Origin: Tolypothrix sp. PCC 7910
GTDB lineage: Bacteria; Cyanobacteriota; Cyanobacteriia; Cyanobacteriales; Nostocaceae
Assembly (NCBI RefSeq): GCF_011769525.1
Contig: NZ_CP050440.1
Coordinates: 6,263,501-6,327,500, forward strand
DNA: 64,000 nt
Direction: 5' to 3'
The position numbers and the translations under genes are program-made. Below are positions 45,654 through 54,291 of the stretch, in pieces (the first letter of the stretch is position 1; the number at the start of each line of letters is the position of its first letter). Below the pieces are notes generated by a model. It made no database searches. It saw nothing but the letters and a program-made list of their open reading frames with translations, and was not told where the DNA came from.

Positions 45654-46862
45654 ATGGATACAAAAGCTTTTAAACGTAGCCTGCAACATTCGGAAAACTA
45701 TAATCGCAAAGGATTTGGTCATCAGGCGGAAGTGGCTACTCAGTTACAGTCTGAGTATCAGAGTAACTTAATCCAACAGATTCGCGATCGCAATTACACT
45801 CTAGAACGCGGTGAAGTGACAATTCTGTTGGCGCAAGCTTTTGGTTTCTGCTGGGGTGTAGAACGTGCGGTAGCAATGGCTTATGAAACTCGCCAGCACT
45901 TCCCCACTGAGCGCATTTGGATTACTAATGAGATTATTCACAATCCCTCTGTGAATCAGCGGATGCAGGAGATGGAAGTTAAATTTATTCCTGTGAATGC
46001 TGGGAAAAAAGACTTTACTGTAGTTGAAAATGAAGATGTAGTCATCTTACCTGCATTTGGGGCTAGCGTTCAGGAAATGCAGATTCTCCACGATAAAGGC
46101 TGCAAAATCGTGGATACAACTTGTCCTTGGGTATCTAAAGTTTGGAATACCGTTGAAAAACACAAGAAAATTGACTATACCTCGATTATTCACGGTAAAT
46201 ACAAACACGAAGAAACCGTTGCTACCAGTTCCTTTGCGGGGAAATACTTGATTGTGCTGAATATGCGGGAAGCAGAATATGTTACCAACTATATTCTCCA
46301 CGGAGGCGATCGCGAAGAATTTCTGCAAAAATTTGCCAAAGCCTGTTCAGCCGGATTTGATCCCGATAAAGATTTAGAACGGGTGGGGATTGCTAACCAA
46401 ACAACAATGCTCAAAGGCGAAACTGAGCAAATTGGTAAGCTATTTGAGCGTACTATGATGCACAAATATGGCCCCACAGAAATTAATCAGCATTTCCAAA
46501 GCTTTAATACCATCTGTGATGCTACCCAAGAACGCCAAGATGCAATGTTGGATTTAGTACAACAAAATCTTGATTTGATGATAGTAATTGGTGGCTTTAA
46601 TTCCTCTAACACTACGCAATTGCAACAGATAGCTTTTGAGCGCGGAATTCCTTCTTATCACATTGACTGTGTAGAGCGGATTAAATCAGCAAAATCTATT
46701 GAACATCGGCAATTAACTGGGGATATAGTTACTACAGATAACTGGTTACCAAATGGGAAGATCGCAGTTGGTATTACCTCTGGTGCCTCTACACCCGATA
46801 AAGTTGTAGAAGATATCATCGAAAAGATTTTTGATTTGAAAGCTACCGCAACGGTAGTTTAA
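45654..46862 (+). CDS. ispH: 4-hydroxy-3-methylbut-2-enyl diphosphate reductase
   Basis: This 402-residue enzyme is the last step of the MEP pathway, giving IPP and DMAPP for carotenoids, chlorophyll phytol and quinones. It is the long cyanobacterial/plant form, starting [20 protein letters not shown]. The three iron-sulfur cysteines are at about 66 ([11 protein letters not shown]), 157 ([12 protein letters not shown]) and 288 ([12 protein letters not shown]). The conserved [14 protein letters not shown] motif is near the C-terminus. The 4Fe-4S cluster enzyme takes electrons from ferredoxin. It is in its own transcription unit. Confidence 0.97.
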   Translation: MDTKAFKRSLQHSENYNRKGFGHQAEVATQLQSEYQSNLIQQIRDRNYTLERGEVTILLAQAFGFCWGVERAVAMAYETRQHFPTERIWITNEIIHNPSVNQRMQEMEVKFIPVNAGKKDFTVVENEDVVILPAFGASVQEMQILHDKGCKIVDTTCPWVSKVWNTVEKHKKIDYTSIIHGKYKHEETVATSSFAGKYLIVLNMREAEYVTNYILHGGDREEFLQKFAKACSAGFDPDKDLERVGIANQTTMLKGETEQIGKLFERTMMHKYGPTEINQHFQSFNTICDATQERQDAMLDLVQQNLDLMIVIGGFNSSNTTQLQQIAFERGIPSYHIDCVERIKSAKSIEHRQLTGDIVTTDNWLPNGKIAVGITSGASTPDKVVEDIIEKIFDLKATATVV

Positions 46863-46996
46863 TTACTAATTACTAATTGGTAATTCTTTGCTTGAATTTA
46901 CCTTTAGGTAAATGTATCTTGGTTGCAGTTCTGGTTGAAATTATCTCTAATTTACAGCAGATTGCAAGTTGGTGAGGCACAAATAATTCTAAGAGT

Positions 46997-47222
46997 AAGG
47001 CACTGCCCACCTGTGTCAACTTAACGCAAAACCTAGTTACCGCAAGGAACTTCAGTTCCTTGCTAATAGTCAAAGTCATCTCAAGATGACTAAATATCCT
47101 CAAAATTTTGAGTCTACTTCAGTAGACTTTGGCTTTGGCCCTGAGAATTCATTCTCAGGCGGACGGCAAAGCTAAGACAGAGGCTATTTTTAGCTTAAGT
47201 TGACACCAATGGGCACTGCCTT
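46997..47222. repeat. 226-bp multi-hairpin element with terminal inverted repeats
   Basis: The ends 46997-47024 and 47195-47222 are 28-bp inverted repeats with four mismatches (AAGGCA, GCCCA and GTGTCAACTTAA blocks shared). Inside are four tight stems with two-base loops: CAAGGAACT/AGTTCCTTG (47043-47062), AGTCATCT/AGATGACT (47074-47091), AGTCTACT/AGTAGACT (47111-47128) and CCTGAGAAT/ATTCTCAGG (47140-47159). A fifth stem, AAGCTAA/TTAGCTT, lies at 47169-47196. No protein is encoded. It looks like a MITE-type mobile element or a structured RNA. Confidence 0.8.
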
Positions 47223-47345
47223 GACCCTACAATGATCTATGACGAAGTTAGAATCTGCTGTAATTTCTTGCATAAAAATAAAGTTTTAGAATGAGCATTA
47301 CCCGCCCTAAAACTAGTTTTTACTATTTTCTTTTTCTGAACCATC

Positions 47346-47735
47346 TTAAAATTTAGAGACTGTTACTTTAATTCCCGAATCCAGTGGTGGGACTTTGAAA
47401 TATTCAATTGGTTCTGAAAGTTGAGCAGTTGTTTTAGTTGTCGGCTGCTGACAGGGCGTAAATAAAATATTAGGATTTTTAATAATATCAAATGGGTTAA
47501 TATTTTTGCATACACTATCTTGTTCTCGCAAAATTGTATTGCTTGTCGCTGGAGAATTATTTTGGTTGAGACTATAACCCCATTTACCAATCAATGACAA
47601 TGGTTTTGTAGCTAAAACCGCAGCTTGATGATTCTGGCTGTTTGTAGATGGAACATTCTTTTGGTTAGCGTAAGCACTCTGGGTAATGGTAAGCGCACCA
47701 ATCACAACGGCTAAGGCTAGGGGAGAGGATTTCAT
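47346..47735 (-). CDS. Small secreted hypothetical protein
   Basis: This 129-residue protein has a signal peptide (about 5-23, ending SAYA-N). The mature part has two cysteines (DSVCKN... and TPCQQPTT) that could pair, and motifs KPLSLIGKWGYSLNQNNSP and EYFKVPPLDSGIKVTVSKF. No family is recognised. It is probably periplasmic or secreted. The start is ATG 47735. It is downstream of the alpha/beta hydrolase gene on the same strand, 97 bases apart. Confidence 0.65.
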   Translation of the reverse strand: MKSSPLALAVVIGALTITQSAYANQKNVPSTNSQNHQAAVLATKPLSLIGKWGYSLNQNNSPATSNTILREQDSVCKNINPFDIIKNPNILFTPCQQPTTKTTAQLSEPIEYFKVPPLDSGIKVTVSKF

Positions 47736-47831
47736 AAAATATTCCAGTTAGCTCTAATGTATCTTGCTGTTCTATAGCTACATCAAAAACATCTCAGATT
47801 TCGGAAAATCCTAAGAGTGCTAAGTAATAAC

Positions 47832-48629
47832 TCAAGACTGTTTAGCTGAGAGAAACTTCAGCATTGCGGCGGCGACATCTTCCGGTGATTCAATCAAGAA
47901 GCCATGTCCCCCAGAGTTGAGAACTACAAGTTCTGCTTGGGGAATACCTTGGGCAAGTTGGTGAGAAAATTTTACAGGGGTGAGAATATCTTCTTTACCT
48001 ACCATAACTAAAGTAGGACATTGAATATCTATGAGGCGTTGTGTAGTATCGCAGCTCAGGATAGCGCGGCTTTGATGATAGATTCCATGAGGAGTTGGCG
48101 GAAATTGGTAGTTAACCGCCATTTTAATGATCATATCGATCATCCCAGGAATAGAGTAGAACTCATCAGTAAATATCCACGGTAAGATGACTTGCTGGTA
48201 AGTTTTCCAGTCAAGAGTGCGGGGGAGTTCGCCCCAGGTGGAGACAATACTATTGAATAGAGCATCACCCTTGGCTAAGGATGAAAGTAGTATTAAACTT
48301 TTTACTTTTTCTGGGTGAGCTAATGCAAGTTCTTGAGCAATTAAGCCTCCCATTGAATGGCCTGCTAGATGTATCTTATTGATACCAATATTTTGTAATA
48401 GGGCGGCTGCATCATTTGCCATTTGCTGAATAGTATAGGGACTATCAGGTGCAGAAGTTCTCCCAAAGCCTCGGTTATCGAAACGAATTACTTGATACTG
48501 CTTTAATGAAGGCATCAGCAATGACCAATAGGCATGATCGCACAAGAAGCCGGAAATTAATAGTAATGGCTCACCTGTGCCTTGGATGTCATAAAACAAA
48601 TCGATTCCATTAACGTGGACTCTAGGCAT
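47832..48629 (-). CDS. Alpha/beta-fold hydrolase
   Basis: This 265-residue protein has the alpha/beta hydrolase pattern: oxyanion region LLLISGFLCDHAYW, strand-turn VIRFDNRGFGRTSAPD, nucleophile Ser92 in AGHSMGGL, acid Asp in VGKEDILTPV and His in GGHGFLIESPE. It looks like the esterase/3-oxoadipate enol-lactonase-like subgroup. The substrate cannot be predicted. There is no signal peptide. Confidence 0.9.
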   Translation of the reverse strand: MPRVHVNGIDLFYDIQGTGEPLLLISGFLCDHAYWSLLMPSLKQYQVIRFDNRGFGRTSAPDSPYTIQQMANDAAALLQNIGINKIHLAGHSMGGLIAQELALAHPEKVKSLILLSSLAKGDALFNSIVSTWGELPRTLDWKTYQQVILPWIFTDEFYSIPGMIDMIIKMAVNYQFPPTPHGIYHQSRAILSCDTTQRLIDIQCPTLVMVGKEDILTPVKFSHQLAQGIPQAELVVLNSGGHGFLIESPEDVAAAMLKFLSAKQS

Positions 48630-48826
48630 AGTTAAGTGGGATGAGGAAGATGAGGGAGAAACTGATAATTTGATAATTTATCAGCGGAACAAATCCAAAA
48701 TCCAAAATCTAAAATCCAAAATTCGTTGACTACAGTATGAGTTGTATTTATCGCTAGGGGTAGATGAAAGAGCGCTAATCGCAATGAAAGCTAGTGAGTA
48801 AGAACTAGCAGTGAGAGTGAAAATCT

Positions 48827-49030
48827 ATGCCTTATCAAGATATAGCTGATTTACCAGACTCCGTGAAAAACCATCTACCCAAGCACGCAAAGGAAATATT
48901 TTTGGCTGCGTTTAACAATGCACTCTCTGAATATGGCGAAGAAGAGACAGCATTTAAAGTTGCTTGGGCTGCGGTTAAGCGCGACTATGAAAAAGGTGCA
49001 GACGATGAATGGCACAAAAAACCCGAGTAA
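48827..49030 (+). CDS. chaB: ChaB family protein
   Basis: This 67-residue protein (MPYQDIADLPDSVKNHLPKH, then AFKVAWAAVKRDYEK) is a clear ChaB. ChaB was named as a cation-transport regulator in E. coli, but its mechanism is unsettled. No chaA antiporter gene is nearby. The fold is small and helical. Confidence 0.9.
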   Translation: MPYQDIADLPDSVKNHLPKHAKEIFLAAFNNALSEYGEEETAFKVAWAAVKRDYEKGADDEWHKKPE

Positions 49031-49091
49031 TATCAATTCATAATTACCCGTGCTGTATAATCCCGGTGAGATTCACGGAGACAATCAAGGA

Positions 49092-50264
49092 TTAATACTG
49101 CTGCTTCTGCTTGACTAGCCAAAGGGCAAGCAAGGCGATCGCAATTCCTGTAATGATAAAGCAAGGGATATAACCGAAGTGATCAACAATTCTGCCAAAG
49201 GCGGCTGCACCAATTCCCTGTCCAATAAATAAGTTAAAGGCAAATAGCGACACCGCAGTTCCTCGCGCTTCCGGTGCAAGTTCTGTGGCTTGGGTTTGCA
49301 ATGTGCTGTGCATCATGTAAAAGCCTAATCCCATGAGAATATTGCAGGGAACAAACAGCACCCAATTCTGCAATAATGCGATCGCTAAAAAAGAAACACA
49401 CATCAACACCCCACCAAACCCCATTAACCCCCTTTCGCCTAATCTCCGCACCAAATACTTGACTGAACGGCTGTAAATTAGCCCACCTAATCCAAAACCA
49501 CTGAGCATAAAGCCAATTGCTACATAGGGTAAGCTGTATCTATCTCTGAGGAATGCACCTACATAAGCAAATCCCCCAAATAAGCAAAAGCCTTCAATAA
49601 ATACGCCGATAATTACAGTTTGGGCAGCTGGTTGCGTCATCAGTTGCAAATAAGGCCGGAATGTTGCCCAACCAAAGGGAACATGAGAATGTATTTCATG
49701 ACGTAGTTTGCCAGTTTTCCGCCACAATTCTATAGAGATAACTAGCGAAAGAACGCCAAATACTAAAAATAGCTCTCGCCAACTCACATATTGTCCAAAG
49801 ATACCGCCCAAACTACCACCGAGAATTTGCCCTAATACCAGCGCGCTTAAATATTTGCCAATAGCAGTTTGGCGTTGTTCGTAAGGGAAGTTATCACCGA
49901 TATAAGCTAAGGTAACGGGGATAATGCCCGCTGCTACCACACCTGTGAGGAAGCGCAGTAAAGTGAGAAGCATGATATTAGGCACAAAAGCACAAGCCGC
50001 AGTTCCCACAGCAAAGGCTGTGAGTGCAGCTGTAATTACCTTAAGTTTGCCAATGCGATCGCCCAAGGGGCCGTAAACTAATTGAAATAATCCATAAGGT
50101 ATTGTGTAGGCACTGACAATAATTGCCGCACTACCGACACCAACTTTAAACTCGTCAGCAATGATGTGCAAAAGTGGGTCAATTACCCGCACATCAGCAA
50201 TTACCATAAAAGCAGCTGCACCCAACAGCCCTAATGAAACAGGCGCTTTACCTGCGTTGTTCAT
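49092..50264 (-). CDS. MFS transporter (DHA1-like)
   Basis: This 390-residue protein has 12 predicted transmembrane helices and the MFS signature GPLGDRIGKLKVI in the loop 2-3 (motif A), repeated in a weaker form (SRSVKYLVRRLGERG) between helices 8 and 9. The N-terminus (LGAAAFMVIADVRVIDPLLH) and TGVVAAGIIPVTLAYIGDN fit the drug/proton antiporter branch, with the arabinose-efflux type closest. The substrate is unknown. Confidence 0.9.
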   Translation of the reverse strand: MNNAGKAPVSLGLLGAAAFMVIADVRVIDPLLHIIADEFKVGVGSAAIIVSAYTIPYGLFQLVYGPLGDRIGKLKVITAALTAFAVGTAACAFVPNIMLLTLLRFLTGVVAAGIIPVTLAYIGDNFPYEQRQTAIGKYLSALVLGQILGGSLGGIFGQYVSWRELFLVFGVLSLVISIELWRKTGKLRHEIHSHVPFGWATFRPYLQLMTQPAAQTVIIGVFIEGFCLFGGFAYVGAFLRDRYSLPYVAIGFMLSGFGLGGLIYSRSVKYLVRRLGERGLMGFGGVLMCVSFLAIALLQNWVLFVPCNILMGLGFYMMHSTLQTQATELAPEARGTAVSLFAFNLFIGQGIGAAAFGRIVDHFGYIPCFIITGIAIALLALWLVKQKQQY

Positions 50265-50566
50265 AATTTAGAACAGTTAGAAGACCAAAATATCTATTAT
50301 CGCTCCATAGCACCCGCTCAATTACTGGCGTTGAAGAATTTTTTTGAGAGCTAATTTTTTAGCAATGGCTTTTAGCCTTGTAACTTTCAAAAGCAATCTC
50401 GTATATCAAAGCTGGCGTTGAGTTTGATTTTCTCTCCATCTTTAATGCCAAATTACTCTTTGTTGATTGATAAAAGAGCTATCCGGAAAATATCAAATAC
50501 GAATTGTAGCTTAACTTTAGCAATCCTCATATTTTATTTGTTATTCTCACTTATTTTGGTATTAAT
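50265..50566. other. Divergent intergenic region, no gene seen
   Basis: These 302 bases lie between the MFS gene start and the start of the DMF-like gene. It is AT-rich and should carry both promoters. No repeats or frames stand out. Confidence 0.45.
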
Positions 50567-52678
50567 ATGAGAACAAAACCAGCTTTTATTGATTATGTTA
50601 TAGGTATTGGTAATAATCAAAATCTACGTTTATTTGAAGATAAAGACCCCAGAACTGATGGACATATTGCAGGAGATGATTTACCTTACGATCTCGGGTT
50701 TAAATTTAGAACTTCTATTCCAGGAGTTGTAAAAGCTATTAGAGCTTGGATTCCTGCATCTGATGATATTACCCAACCTCATAAAGCTCGATTGTGGGAT
50801 GTAGAAACACAACAATTATTAGCAGAAGCAGAGTTTACAAATATTGTGGGAGACTCTTGGAATGAAGTATCCCTCAGTACACCTATCACAATTAATCCCA
50901 GCAAAATTTATCTTGTATCTACAGAAATTTTAAAAAGGCTACCAAGAGCAGCCTTCTTTTTCAACGATTCTCATACAAAAGGAGCAATTACTGCAATCAG
51001 TGCAAATGAAGCAGTTAATAGTGTATTTGCATACTATGCTCCAGATTATAATGACAGAGAAACACAATACCCTGCTTTCCCAAGCTTTAGTTATCAAAAC
51101 AGTTACTACTATCAGGATATTGTTTTTGATGCCAGCGAAGATCAAGAAACTATTAAAGTTAGACAACACGTAATTAATCACCCAATCTTTCTAGAAAACC
51201 TCAAGCCAGGTACAGAAGGATGGGATAATATTGATTATGCTCAAGATCTACAAATAGCAGCTTTCCTCTCGTCACAGTCAATCAATAAAGGAGAATTTAT
51301 TGATTTAAAGGTAAGCTTAGCAACTTTAGGAAATATCAAGGTAGAAGTCTTTAGATTGGGTTACTACAGTGGAGTAGGCGCTAGACTAATTCACGAAGCT
51401 GATAATATACCAGCTACTCAGCAAAGTACAGAAACAGTTGACCCAGTAACTAAATTAGTGAGATTTAATTGGCTCACAACCTACACTATCAAAACTGATA
51501 GAGCTTGGGTAACTGGTTGTTACATGGTTAAACTTACAGACAAGCTGACAGGGAAGCAGTGTTTATCTTTCTTTGTATTGCGTGATGATAATTTAAAATC
51601 CGATATTTTGTATAAATTTGCCTTCAGCACATATGACGCTTATAACAGTTTTGCTTATAATGCTGGTAATAGATTTTCATCTTATTCTAGCGGTCAGCGT
51701 TCGCTACAAATTTCCCTAGACCGACCGTTGGAAGGCAATACTTATAACCATACAGCAACAAATAGTAATCCACTGCGATGGGAATACCAGACAATTAGAT
51801 GGTTAGAAAAAAATGCTTATCGTGTGTCTTACTGTTGTGGACAAGATATAGATAAAAATGGGGCAGAATATGTGCAAAAATATTCTGTATTTATGAACAG
51901 CGGACATGATGAGTATTGGAGTTTTAGAGAATATAAAGCAATTCAAAAAGCCATAAAATGTGGTGTGAGCATAGTTTCATTATCGGCAAATACTTGTTAT
52001 TGGAATATTAAGTGGAGTAGCGATTATAGAACTGCTACCATTCACAAACGAAATGAAGCTTTAGCTGGTGGTATAGTTAATAATTACCAACCAGATAAAT
52101 TAAATATTGTACCTACTTATAGATTTCGCGATCCAGAATTATTTAATAAAACAGTAGATGGATGTCGGATTACTGGAGAGCAAGGATTATTTGGTGTTGG
52201 TTATATCGGTGATAGTAATGATATTTATGGTGGTTCCCCACTCACAATTAAACAAAATCATCCTGTTCTAAGAGGAACTGGCTTACAAGCTGGTGATGAA
52301 ATTCCTTTATTAGTTGGTTATGAATGGGATCATATCGATCCAGATCCAATTGCACAGCCGCAAACACAAATAAATACACCTAGTTTTATGGATTCAATTA
52401 TTTTTGAATCTAAAATATTAGGTTCAATCTCTGATAATTCTAATGTCTCTGAGTCTTTTATTGGGGAGTTACCACCGGAGGCAGTATATACAGCACAAGG
52501 AGTTTATTTTACAGCCCCTAGTGGTGCGAAAGTATTTGCTGTTGGTTCCATACAAACTTCTTGGGGTTTAGATTCTTGGGGGATTTTTCCTCCAAGAGAA
52601 TCAAGAGCCTACCAACAAATTATTTATAATGTTCTCGAAGATGCAGAAGTTTGGCCAGGAGAGCCGATCGCCTCATAA
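50567..52678 (+). CDS. DUF4082 / N,N-dimethylformamidase beta-subunit-like protein
   Basis: This 703-residue protein has an N-terminal DUF4082-like beta domain (about 15-150, GFKFRTSIPGVVKAIRAWIP, ARLWDVETQQLLAEAEF). The large C-terminal region resembles the beta subunit of N,N-dimethylformamidase (about 220-700, NIKVEVFRLGYYSGVGARLI, GHDEYWSFREY, RWEYQTIRWLEKN). In the Paracoccus enzyme this subunit carries a mononuclear iron bound by Tyr and Glu; GHDEYWS is the likely counterpart region. No small alpha subunit gene is visible. There is no signal peptide. A different amidase-like or surface-protein role is possible. Confidence 0.78.
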   Translation: MRTKPAFIDYVIGIGNNQNLRLFEDKDPRTDGHIAGDDLPYDLGFKFRTSIPGVVKAIRAWIPASDDITQPHKARLWDVETQQLLAEAEFTNIVGDSWNEVSLSTPITINPSKIYLVSTEILKRLPRAAFFFNDSHTKGAITAISANEAVNSVFAYYAPDYNDRETQYPAFPSFSYQNSYYYQDIVFDASEDQETIKVRQHVINHPIFLENLKPGTEGWDNIDYAQDLQIAAFLSSQSINKGEFIDLKVSLATLGNIKVEVFRLGYYSGVGARLIHEADNIPATQQSTETVDPVTKLVRFNWLTTYTIKTDRAWVTGCYMVKLTDKLTGKQCLSFFVLRDDNLKSDILYKFAFSTYDAYNSFAYNAGNRFSSYSSGQRSLQISLDRPLEGNTYNHTATNSNPLRWEYQTIRWLEKNAYRVSYCCGQDIDKNGAEYVQKYSVFMNSGHDEYWSFREYKAIQKAIKCGVSIVSLSANTCYWNIKWSSDYRTATIHKRNEALAGGIVNNYQPDKLNIVPTYRFRDPELFNKTVDGCRITGEQGLFGVGYIGDSNDIYGGSPLTIKQNHPVLRGTGLQAGDEIPLLVGYEWDHIDPDPIAQPQTQINTPSFMDSIIFESKILGSISDNSNVSESFIGELPPEAVYTAQGVYFTAPSGAKVFAVGSIQTSWGLDSWGIFPPRESRAYQQIIYNVLEDAEVWPGEPIAS

Positions 52679-53130
52679 GCTGTTAAGCATATAAGACAAC
52701 ACGTTGCGGCTGCAGGGGTGCAGGGTGCAGAGGACAAGGGAGAGGGTTTACCAGCATGGAAATGATGCAATTTAAATGACGATTAGCAGACATCCGCGAT
52801 CGCAGTCATGAATTATCTTTGTCAGCCGACGCATTAACAATGTCAGCCTATACATTAATAATGTGACCCGATACATTGCCAATGTAACCCCATACATTAA
52901 CAATGCGACCCGATACATTGGCAATGTAACCCCATACATTAACAATGCAACCCAATACATTGGCAATGTCAGCCCATACATTAACAATGCATCCCGATAC
53001 AATCAAGGATAATCTTTTTCCCCCTTGCTCCCTGCCACGCCAGTCGCCTCAAGTCGGGAAACCCGCCCACGGCGCTGGCTCCCCTGCCCCCCTGCGCTCC
53101 TAATGCGATATCCTTAAACTCAACACCAAA
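52679..53130. other. Intergenic region with tandem repeats
   Basis: These 452 bases between converging genes hold the 21-bp tandem repeat (52823-53011) and a REP-like palindrome (CGCCAGTCGCC...GGCGCTGGC, about 53039-53080). An open minus frame at 52772-53002 only translates the repeat. Confidence 0.6.
52823..53011. repeat. 21-bp tandem repeat, about nine units
   Basis: Eight clear 21-base units and a decayed ninth follow without spacers, for example AACCCCATACATTAACAATGC and GACCCGATACATTGGCAATGT, reading TACATT-NN-CAATG in the core. Two unit types (TAACAATG and TGGCAATG) alternate in most of the array, so the higher-order period is 42 bases. Each unit contains a small CATTnnCAATG palindrome. 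Confidence 0.9.
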
Positions 53131-54186
53131 TTAAGCCCGCCAGTGCAACAGCTGACTCTTCACCGGATTGATAAAGGGACGATTTTCAGACAAGGAACGG
53201 GCATACTCGCGCTTTAATTGGTAATACCATTGCGCCTGGACATCGGAATCTTTAATTAATCGCAGCACCGGATCGTACTTTAAACCAATTTGCTGCTTTT
53301 CTACTACTCTGCGGTCTTGGTCAAGAAAGGCGCGTGTAAATAGACGGATTAACGGCTTGGCAAATCCAGCCCAAGGAACTGTCCAATAAAAGGCAAAATT
53401 AACTTCGCATTCTGTTTCTGAAATTGGTGTAATTGCTGTCAGGTTGCAAACTTGATGCTTGGCGGTTGTCGTGTTTTCGATTCTGACTCCGGGGATGCGG
53501 AAAGAAATTTCGGTTTCGGGAATTCCGCCGCCAATAAACTTATAAGCTGAACCTGTATTCGCGGGTAATTGGTGTTTACGCATGGTAAACCCATAAGGCG
53601 AAGGGTCAAATTGCTTAATTTCGTCGTGTAGTTGACCAGAACGCCACCACCAGACGCGATGCACATAAGGCGAATGGGCGGGATCCATTAAACCTAAGAT
53701 TGCATGATCGACAAAACAGGGAAACCGCATCACTTCAACTAACTGCGGCGGGCGATCGCCAAAACCAGGAATCACGGGAATTTCCATATCTGAAGGCGAA
53801 CCTTGAGATTTTCCCGGTTCTGGCATATATATCCAGATATTACCCTGAGTTTCCCTTACTTCGTACGATTCCACATTGTAGCGATTTAAATCTACGTCTT
53901 GTCCTTCAACTAAAGAAGGAATAACAGTACAACGCCCCCCATGATCAAACCGCCAACCATGATAACAGCATTCTACTTCCTGCCCATCAAAGCGACCGCA
54001 GCTTAAAGGTATACCACGATGGGGACAAATATCCCGCACCGCAAACACTTTACCCTCGCGGGTACGACATAGTAATACTGGTTCTCCCAAAAAAGTACGG
54101 GCGATCATCCTACCTGGTTTCAGGCGATCGCTAGGCAATGCATAGTACCAAATATTACGCAGGAAAAAATTTTGATTATCTTTCAT
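53131..54186 (-). CDS. Rieske 2Fe-2S aromatic ring-hydroxylating oxygenase
   Basis: This 351-residue oxygenase has a Rieske centre with Cys54-x-His56 (ICPHRGIPL) and Cys73-x2-His76 (ECCYHGWRF). A mononuclear iron site is visible in GLMDPAHSPYVH (Asp-x2-His-x4-His). It resembles the phenylpropionate-dioxygenase-like and vanillate O-demethylase/PaO-type single-component oxygenases. Such cyanobacterial proteins need a separate reductase or ferredoxin. The substrate is unknown. No signal or membrane anchor is evident, which argues against chlorophyll-catabolic PaO forms that have C-terminal helices. Confidence 0.9.
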   Translation of the reverse strand: MKDNQNFFLRNIWYYALPSDRLKPGRMIARTFLGEPVLLCRTREGKVFAVRDICPHRGIPLSCGRFDGQEVECCYHGWRFDHGGRCTVIPSLVEGQDVDLNRYNVESYEVRETQGNIWIYMPEPGKSQGSPSDMEIPVIPGFGDRPPQLVEVMRFPCFVDHAILGLMDPAHSPYVHRVWWWRSGQLHDEIKQFDPSPYGFTMRKHQLPANTGSAYKFIGGGIPETEISFRIPGVRIENTTTAKHQVCNLTAITPISETECEVNFAFYWTVPWAGFAKPLIRLFTRAFLDQDRRVVEKQQIGLKYDPVLRLIKDSDVQAQWYYQLKREYARSLSENRPFINPVKSQLLHWRA

Positions 54187-54202
54187 AAGTCAAGGGTTGG
54201 AG

Positions 54203-54222
54203 AGACGCGATTCATCGCGTCT
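54203..54222. repeat. AGACGCGATGAATCGCGTCT palindrome, copy 3 of 3
   Basis: Same core as 40417-40436 on the opposite strand, upstream of the Rieske oxygenase start. GTCCCCA-type heptamers (54253-54290) follow it. Confidence 0.85.
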
Positions 54223-54291
54223 TTAGTCAAAATTCAAAAATTATTCTCCCTCATCCCCAGTCCCCAATACCCAGTCCCCAATCTCTAACCC

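Noticed and set aside
52772-53002. Minus-strand open frame with seven-residue repeats (MYGVTLP-type)
   Set aside because: It arises because the 21-bp tandem repeat has no stop in that frame. It has no ribosome-binding site and no other sequence character.
52823-53011. Possible CRISPR array
   Set aside because: The 21-base units follow one another without unique spacers, so it is a plain tandem repeat.
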